The translations under genes were made by a program, and so were the position numbers. Below the pieces are notes generated by a model. That model saw nothing but the letters and a program-made list of their open reading frames with translations. It ran no database searches and had not been told where the DNA came from. Positions 57,162-64,000 of a DNA stretch of 64,000 bases are shown here, piece after piece; position 1 is the first letter of the stretch, and each line of letters begins with the position of its first letter. Origin of the DNA: Symsagittifera roscoffensis (lineage: Eukaryota; Xenacoelomorpha; Acoela; Convolutidae); contig NC_087067.1 in the NCBI RefSeq assembly GCF_963678635.1, forward strand, positions 6,986,647 to 7,050,646, given 5' to 3'.

Positions 57162-57359
57162 TCAAATTTGATTTTTGACTTTTATTTTTTTAATTGGTTT
57201 ATTAAATTCATGTTCCTGGTAGTATTCTTCAGCAAATATGATTAATAAAGCGAATGCCATTATAAAGTTGATTTTTGCTGTCTTTGGGAAACTACTTAAT
57301 TTAGAAAAAGTTACAAAAAGTATGAGAAAGTTTTTTTTGTTTAGCAAATTTTGTTTCAT
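57162..57359 (-). pseudogene. Possible env-like 3' ORF start of T2
   Basis: A 65-codon frame downstream of integrase in element order starts MKQNLLNKKNFLILFVTFSK, with a hydrophobic run after a basic start like a signal peptide, and has a second hydrophobic stretch (INFIMAFALLIIFAEE). Its position after pol would suit an envelope gene, but it is too short and stops follow, so this is only suggestive. Confidence 0.3.
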
Positions 57360-58356
57360 TTAGGAAATAAAGATTCAATATCGTACCTAATTAAGTAGTT
57401 AATGTTTGAGAAAGAGAAAGGTAGTTTCCAATTAATGATAAAGAAATAAGAACTGTATACAAAAATTTATAAGTTTTAGATTGGCCTTAAATGAAAATTT
57501 ACGAAAGTTTTTACGATTTGAGAGAAAATTGATAGAAATTGGTAAAGAGCTGTTTTAAGAAGTTGTAGAATTGCGTTTAGACTGAGCACTCGAAAAGCGA
57601 TTTGCTTGTCAAATTTTTTCAAGTTTTTTTGAAGTTATGTCATGTGGGGTCGAATTGTTTATTGATTTTTGACAAGTGGGTTGGTTATGAAGGGGTTTGG
57701 GTGAAGGGAAGTCCAGAGATTTAGGTATTAATTTTCTGAATCTTATTTTTTAACCGGATAATTCAAGTTTTTTTGGGAGATTTGTTTGCTTTAGGCAAAA
57801 TGATTGTGTTAAAAGGGTTTTTTGGGCTAATTTACTATTCTTTTTCTGGTGATTTTTTGGGTTTAAATGTATTCAGTATTGTTGGTTTTTGGGTTGATTG
57901 ACTATCGGGATTGCAACTTTAAATGATATTTATCTTTTGTTTAATACGGTAAAAGATTTTTCTTGTTTTAAACTATTTTGTTTTTATTTCGATCTTTTAA
58001 ATTATACGTGACGTCTGTGGATTACTCTACAATCTTGTATGGTCCTTTTCTAATAGGTTTTTTTAGGTAAAAATTTTTGAGGTTCCTTTCTGTGTTCTAG
58101 AAATTGGAATTGTTGCAAATTTTCTTGTTTTGGGATTGTTCTAGTTGTTTTATTCCAATAAATTTTTTGAGATTCCTTTCTGTGTTCTAAAGTTTGAAAT
58201 TGGTTCATTGGTTGGTTGGCAATATCCTTTTGCTATTTTTGAGGTGTTAGCTGTGAACGTTATGGATTTACGTGGTTTTTGGTTAAAATCCATTTTATTG
58301 CGTGATTGAGCGGTTGTTGTAGTGGTCTGAGAGTTAAATGCTAGTGTAAAATAACT

Positions 58357-58620
58357 TCAAGTCTGTTGACCATTCAGTGTACTTTTATCATCACCGTCTA
58401 ATAGACATCGGAGATATTCTTGAAATGAACGGTTCATGCCTTTAACTAGTCCATTTTTCAATGAAGCATGTGAGTTTCTATGTTTACTTTTGGTGTTATA
58501 AAGGTGACATAAGGCAATTATCTCATTATTTACGAGCTCTGTTCCATTGTTTGTAACAAGGTTTTCGGGTAATCTAAATTTGCTATCCAATGTTCGCAGA
58601 GTGTTGTTTATGCGTAACAA
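58357..58620 (-). pseudogene. Integrase core fragment of T2
   Basis: Encodes LPENLVTNNGTELVNNEIIA and SHASLKNGLVKGMNRSFQEY, LRCLL. In Gypsy integrases these are the second catalytic Asp region (V-T-D-N-G, here N replacing the Asp) and the N-G-x-V-E region (here K replacing the catalytic Glu). Both substitutions mean the enzyme is dead. Confidence 0.75.
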
Positions 58621-60015
58621 ACTTTAGAGTGAGGTACAGGTTAAAGTGCTACGTAGTGTGTAAATGCATCTACAATGACCATTATAAAAGAATTTCCTTC
58701 TGAAGTTAAATATATAGGGCCAAGTGCGTCGAATGAAATTCTGTAATTGAAATACAAACTTTGTCCTTTGAAGTCTTTTTTTTCTGCAGTTTGTTTTTGA
58801 TGTGCCAAGGGTTTTTTTAATTGACATGTAATACAGTCATGAAAAGTACTTCAATCCATAATGGTGAGTTTGGAAACAGAAAATTTTGTTTTACATTATG
58901 ATACGTTTTATTTTCTGATCCTGTTATTCCTTTTGTATTCAAGGAGTATCAGGTATAAGTTGCTTTTAATGTTAAACTGAATGATAGAATGGGTACTTTT
59001 GTGCCTGAATGATGATATTCCAATATAGCAGTGTTTTCATTCATGTTGCTTTTGTTAAGTTTTAGGAAATATCTTAGTAATGACTTGTTTTCTTAAATTG
59101 TTTTTTTGGTTTTTGCGGGTTTTTCTTTGTAATTATGCCAGACTTCCATTTGGCGAATACAAGGGTCAAGTTTTGGATATTTCTGGAAAAAATCAGTTTT
59201 TAAATTTACTCTACATGGCAAAAAGAAATTTTGAAATGCTTTACTCGATAGTGGTATATGACCTACAGGGTCGTGTAGAACAAACATTTTATTTGTAGTG
59301 TATTTCTTTTCTGTGTCTGATGGTCTTGCTAAATTTATTGTATCTATTAGTTCTTGCTTTTTGTAATGGGAATGGATTTTTGCGTTGTGGTTTTTGTGGT
59401 TGTGTTTTCAATTGAGTATTGTTTTTTATACATGATGAATATGATATAGTTTTAAATGCGTCTTTTCCTAGTAAGTCAACTTCATGGTGGTTGTTTTGGC
59501 AACATCAAGAGAGTGGAAAGTGTTCTAAATTACTTTTTTGCTTTGTGTCAGATTCATTTTTTGTTGCATGTTTGCATTCTAGTTGTCGTGATGTTTCATC
59601 TTTAGCGAAAACAAGTTTTATATTCTGTGGTATTTCTACACTTGTTTTACGTGTAAAAAAATTCTGGTGTGTATTGTGACTAAGTGTGTCGGGTAGAGCA
59701 AGGGTTTGCCTGCTGTCCAAATTATATATAGGTTTGGAAATTTCAATAAAATTAATTGAAATCTATATACTTTATTGTTGGAAGTTTCAATCCAAGAATT
59801 AAAAAGTCCTATTCTGTTATTGTATAGATTATAGCTGTTCTGCTTGGGTAAAAGGCCTTGAATTTGCTGATATTAGGATCATTTTGTTGGTGCCTTGATG
59901 TGTTTTTTGAAGAACTGCTCCAATTCAAAAGTTAGAGGCGTCTAAAAATGTGATAACATTTTACTTAAGATAAATAGTCTGAAGATTTTACTCTTAAAGG
60001 CACAAAAGCTGTTAT

Positions 60016-60660
60016 CTATAGTTTTTTTATTTCTTCAAAGCGTTTTTGGTGTTTTGTTTTCCATTCAAAATTATTTTGTGGTCTAAGGATGTAATAGAAT
60101 GGTCTTAAGTATAATTGCATTTTGTATACGTATTCACAAGAGAAGTTCAACATTCCAAGAAATTCTTGAATTTTCTTTTTATTCGATGGAAGTTTAAGTT
60201 TTATGATTGCGTCTATGCGGGAATTTAATGGAATTATGGTATTTTCTTCTATAGTATGTCCAAGGAATTTCAAACGGGTGAGAAAAAAATGTGATTTATC
60301 CGGGACTGCTTTCAATTTTTTAGGTAATATTTGATGATATTTATTGAAGACATTATACATTTCGTTTTCTCTGTGATTGCATCAAAACATCGTCTAAATA
60401 TTTTATAACATTTTAACTGAGAATGAGTGGTCGAAAATTTTAACTCTTATATGCTGAGAATGCTGCTGGTCCTATGGAGATTCCATAGAAAAGTATAATA
60501 ATTTCGTATTGTTGATTTCCAATGACAAATTCCGTTAAACAGCGTGATTGTTCATCTAGTGGTATTTGATTATATGTACTATTCATATCTGCTGTTGTGT
60601 AAAATTAGCCGCTTGTTTTTGTGAGTAATACTTTATGGATTCTATGGGCCATTTGCATTT
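60016..60660 (-). pseudogene. Reverse transcriptase of T2
   Basis: Element order: TTADMNSTYNQIPLDEQSR (near 60545-60600), LFYGISIGPAAFSAY (near 60440-60490), active site KYLDDVLMQSQ (near 60375-60410), then SHFFLTRLKFLGHTIEENTI and IQEFLGMLNFSCEYVYKMQL of the RT connection region. The order and motifs are those of Ty3/Gypsy RT. Stops and a frameshift separate the blocks. Confidence 0.8.
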
Positions 60661-61896
60661 CGATTCATCAGCTAGAGACTTTAGGTATCGTGCGTCTAAA
60701 TTTCTTTTAAGGGATTCGCCTTTTGCGAGAAAATTGACTGGGTTGATCAAAGTGTTTCCCTTAGGTTGTTATTTTTTATTGAAAGTTGAAAAAATCTCAG
60801 ATTGTTCAAGGGTTTCTATTACTACGTTTACTTTATCTTGCATGTGTATGGTACTTTGCTTAAAAACTGCGTCGCGCTTAAGTGGAAGATGTAATGGTGA
60901 ATGAGTCTTCCGACAACAAATTTTGGTGTTGCAGAAACCATGGAGAATTCAATAATAAATCTGCAGTTGTTCAAACTCTTTTGATTGATGTGAGAAGGTT
61001 GAAAATCAATCTATGTTTAAAAGTGTTGTTGTTCATTGATGTATTTCGAAAATTTAAATGTGAGTTTGAAATAAGAGGTGTTTGTGAAGTAATCAGTGTT
61101 TCGTTTTGATTCATTTGTGATGTTTCTGATAGATAATTTTTCAATGATAAATTTGATTGGCAGATATCTAAGAGATTAAAATTTTGTTTACTCATTACGC
61201 TTCTTCCTGAGTAGGTTACAATGTTGCGTTTGTCTCGCAATATCTTAATAGTCCTATAGGAAGTGTGATTTTATATGGAGAATTGTTGCGTATATTACGT
61301 CTGCATTTGTGTTTTTTACCTTTTTAATAAGATATAATATGATGATATTGTTACTCTAAAAAAAGTGTTAATTGGTCTGAGTTCAAGGCCAGACATATAC
61401 AGTTGTTGTGTATTTTGATCGTTATCATAATGATGATTTTGGTTTTAGTAAAAATAATAATATGTGTGTCCGGTTAGTGGTTCGAATTGTTTTTGTTGTT
61501 GATTGTACATAAGACAAAGTTTAGAAAAAAAGGGTGTTGTTTGTTCAGTCTTTGGAAAAACGTTAATGATGTATTAATTGATCTGGTGTATTTCTCTTTG
61601 ATTTGTATTTTACTGTTTAGTTTGTTTTTTTGTTGGTATAAATTTCATAATAATTGGCATTCCAACTATAATGTGTTCAATAATTGTTGTTTGAAATAAT
61701 CATTTGAAGGGTTTTGTTATCAGTTTAATTTGTTCCTTTGTTTGTGTTGGTATGAAACAGTAATAAAAAAAACCGTAGTGTGTTAATTTGTGCCTTGCGC
61801 TGTGGCTAGTTTACTCGAACTTTTTCAAAGTGGGAGTTTGGGATATAATGAACGGATTTATCTATGTGTTTACATTATATTTGACTCTCTCCTGAA

Positions 61897-63000
61897 TCAA
61901 TTAGAAAAACTATTCCAAGATCTGGGTGGGAATGATTCTGATGTTACGTTTTGATTCATATTGTTCATATTCGTTTGATTTTCTATCATACGAGGGAAGT
62001 CTTTCATTTTCGCTGTTTGATCAATGTGAGATTTGTGAAGGTTTGATCTGGGGTCTTCTTTTTGATAATGATTAGGCTCAATTGCTATTTCATTATAGTG
62101 TTCTATTTTTAGCTTGTTAATATCTATTGTGCTTTCGTTTTCCTTTTTATCATCTGTGCTTTCACAGTGTATATGATTTGTTTGCTTTTCTGAGGTTTCC
62201 GTGTTATCTATTCCTGATGGATCTGGAGTTGCTATGTATGTAATTTGTATTTGATTGTTTTGTCTTTGATGTTTAGGCATACTACTTCTATAAATTTGAC
62301 TCTGTCTATTTGGACATTGTGAGTTATTTCAAAACGGTGATTAAGAATAGTTTCTTGATCTATTTTGATAACTATTGTTTCTATTTCTAAAATTTGCTCG
62401 AGATCTGTTGTTATAACTCTTATTATATGATCTGTTGTTCGAAAAATTTTGTAATCTGTTGGGATAATTTCTGTTAAAATTGTTTGATTGATTTCTATTG
62501 CGGTTTTTTGAAAAAATTTTTGAATTATCGTTAGAATAAAATCGGTTTCGAGGGTTTGAATATGAGCAGTTCTTATAATAGTTAGAGTAATTACTTCTAA
62601 TAGAGTTTGATCTGGAATAACTGTTTCTGTATTGATTATTCTGAATATTTGTTCTGCTGTCTTTTTTTGAATCATATTGTGAGTTTGCCTATCCAGTGAT
62701 CGTCCATGAGATTTATTAGATGATGGAGATTGTAGTCTGCTATTACTATAGCTAAACAAACGTGGTTTTCTTGAACTATTCTTAGTTTGATTGTTTTTGT
62801 TTGGTAAACTTTGGTCTTTTTCATGCATTGGTAGAAAATTTTATTTGGTTTTAATGTGTTTTGGTGGTTGATTTGTTTTGTCTTGTTGTTTTTGTCTGCA
62901 TTCGGCAATGCTTTGTTCATTTCTACGGCATGATTACACTTTTTTTGATTGAGGGTTTTCCTATAAAAATCGTGTTTTTTTGTATATGTTCAGAGTTTGA
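61897..63000 (-). pseudogene. gag C-terminal part of T2
   Basis: The decayed zinc knuckle at about 62885-62935 keeps AECRQK but has lost a Cys and the His. The following MKKTKVYQTK or MHEKDQSLPN region matches T1 after its knuckle. The 198- and 127-codon frames here are long but low complexity (Thr, Ile, Asn, Gln). Confidence 0.6.
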
Positions 63001-63450
63001 GTGAATTTTTTGGCCGAATCATTATCGCAGTCTTGGATGTTGTTTATCTGTGAAGTTGTTTTTTGGATATTGTTTAAGTATTGTTTTTCTAATTTTTCTG
63101 TTTTTTCTAATTTCCTTGTGATTTCGGCTTGTGCTAATTTGTTTACAAGTTTGCGGAAATCTGTATCTGGTGCTCGAATTGATGATGGATGTGATGCTAT
63201 CTTTTTTATTGTTATTGTTCTTAACCATGGTGTTCATTATTACTTCAAGGTTATCATTAACATTTCTATTCTTTTTGTTATTTTATAGTCGTGCGGATTT
63301 AGGGAGTATGATTTTTGTATCAGAATTTGTATTTTTACAATGAGTTGATTTATCGTTTCGTGCGGGAGTTTTCGAATTTCTTTGCAAAGGACTCTGTTTT
63401 TAATTTCTTTCAGAGTCAAACATTTTTGAGAATTTTTGTGTAAATTGTTT

Positions 63451-63744
63451 TCAATCGGAATAGACTTCTATAGGCAGGACTGAAAAAACATTTGGTGCTG
63501 CACCATCAAGTGTAGTTTGTATCATTGCTGTGCATCTATGAATCCACTTTTGTTGAAATGAGACGTCGATTTGATAATCTTCTACTGAGTGTTCATAATC
63601 GGTTGCTGCGAAAATTTGACTATCAAGTTTTTTTTCAAAACGGAACGAAATTTTTTTCAAAACAAAAGCCATAATAGCGCTGTCATTTGAAACCGTATAA
63701 TGAAAAACCAAAACACGTTGCATTAATGCCAAAGTATTTGGCAA
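63451..63744 (-). pseudogene. gag core fragment of T2
   Basis: Contains EHSVEDYQIDVSFQQKWIHR and CTAMIQTTLDGAAPNVFSVL, with PIEVYSD, clearly matching T1 EYSVEDYLNAV and WIHRRTALIQTTLDGAA. A 20-codon segment present in T1 is deleted after EDY. The N-terminal 50 residues are unrelated to T1. Confidence 0.75.
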
Positions 63745-63750
63745 ATTGAA

Positions 63751-64000
63751 CCAATCGAAAAATGTGATTGAGTTTTTTCTTTACACTTTTTATCATACGT
63801 TCACGCATTTAGTCAAAATAACACGTAAAAAATTGAGTTGCGTGATCAAAGTTTTGGATGAAAGTTTTTTGTAACAATTGGCTGAACCATTATAATGGCT
63901 TTTATAGCACTTTGGCCTGACTGACAGTACTCTCCGCCAGTATTCTCTGTTGCGTGAAAAAAAATGCAATTTTGGAGGTTATGGGTAGCATCACAAAGTT
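63751..64000. other. Unassigned sequence at right edge
   Basis: The T1-like gag N-terminal region expected here is absent; sequence changes character near 63700, so T2 is truncated or interrupted. Nothing recognised. Confidence 0.35.

Larger units (their letters stand above)
56817..63750 (-). mobile_element. LTR retrotransposon T2 (Ty3/Gypsy-like), heavily decayed
   Basis: In minus-strand order: gag (63.75-61.9 kb), a spacer region with no assigned domain, reverse transcriptase and its connection domain (60.66-60.0 kb), integrase (58.6-58.3 kb) and a possible 3' ORF (57.36-57.16 kb). The gag core and post-knuckle region match T1 at 1-1100. Base use on the plus strand is strikingly T and G rich, as in T1. 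The LTRs were not found; the 3' one may lie in the assembly gap. Stops occur in every frame. Confidence 0.8.

Noticed and set aside
1-64000. CRISPR arrays, bacterial operons, rRNA or tRNA genes
   Set aside because: No regularly spaced identical repeats, no tRNA-like cloverleaf or rRNA signature was noticed, and gene structure is eukaryotic.

Overview
This is AT-rich DNA (roughly two thirds A+T by eye) from the nuclear genome of a multicellular animal, most likely an invertebrate. The evidence is split genes with GT..AG introns, an EGF-repeat single-pass membrane protein, animal-type Ty3/Gypsy elements, a hAT-type MITE and many short dispersed repeats. I cannot name the species. Host coding sequence is sparse. 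Most of the window is transposon-derived or featureless intergenic and intronic DNA. A 200-base run of N (56617-56816) is a scaffold gap.

Layout. (1) 1-3.9 kb: 5' part of a Ty3/Gypsy-like element (here T1) on the minus strand. Its gag frame is open from 2844 to the left edge except for three in-frame stops, and its leader is repetitive. (2) 6-18.7 kb: one plus-strand host gene, a multi-exon EGF-domain type I membrane protein. Ten exons from 11097 to 18657 chain with matching splice phases into a 490-codon frame ending in TAA; an eleventh, further 5', is possible. Its introns hold a CCCGGG-ended TIR element, a hAT MITE with a perfect 8-bp target duplication, and repeat family A. (3) 21.3-29.4 kb: a large imperfect inverted repeat. 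Each arm carries the same set of small unknown ORFs (called E, B, C, D here) in mirrored order and orientation. Most copies are broken, but C2 (224 aa) and E2 (178 aa) are open. This is the least explained part of the window. (4) 32.4-37.2 kb: two copies of a short repeat family (C) flanking a decayed protein-primed type B DNA polymerase, a Polinton/Maverick or related viral-type relic. (5) 38.7-41.7 kb: a CpG-rich CCCGGG-ended element, TAATCTGTATA-type microsatellites, and two family A copies tail to tail, one with a young exact 68-bp duplication around a perfect 32-bp palindrome. (6) 42.3-42.7 kb: a small minus-strand membrane-protein ORF whose upstream region is duplicated. (7) 43.47-49.3 kb: a nearly full-length decayed Ty3/Gypsy element on the minus strand (gag, zinc knuckles, protease, RT, RNase H, integrase) with LTRs of only about 95-110 bp. 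(8) 48.4-54.0 kb: a tandem duplication of the 5' end of that element plus its flank. A 1.04-kb CCCGGG element sits in unit 1, and unit 2 preserves the empty site. (9) 54.1-56.5 kb: more TIR and family A copies. (10) 56.8-63.75 kb: a second, more complete but heavily mutated relative of T1 on the minus strand, with gag, RT (YLDD) and integrase recognisable.

Little here acts as a pathway. The host functions are a cell-surface receptor-like protein and possibly a small membrane protein; the rest records successive insertion and duplication. All coordinates of repeats and decayed elements are by eye and approximate, except where a duplicated target site or exact repeat fixes them.
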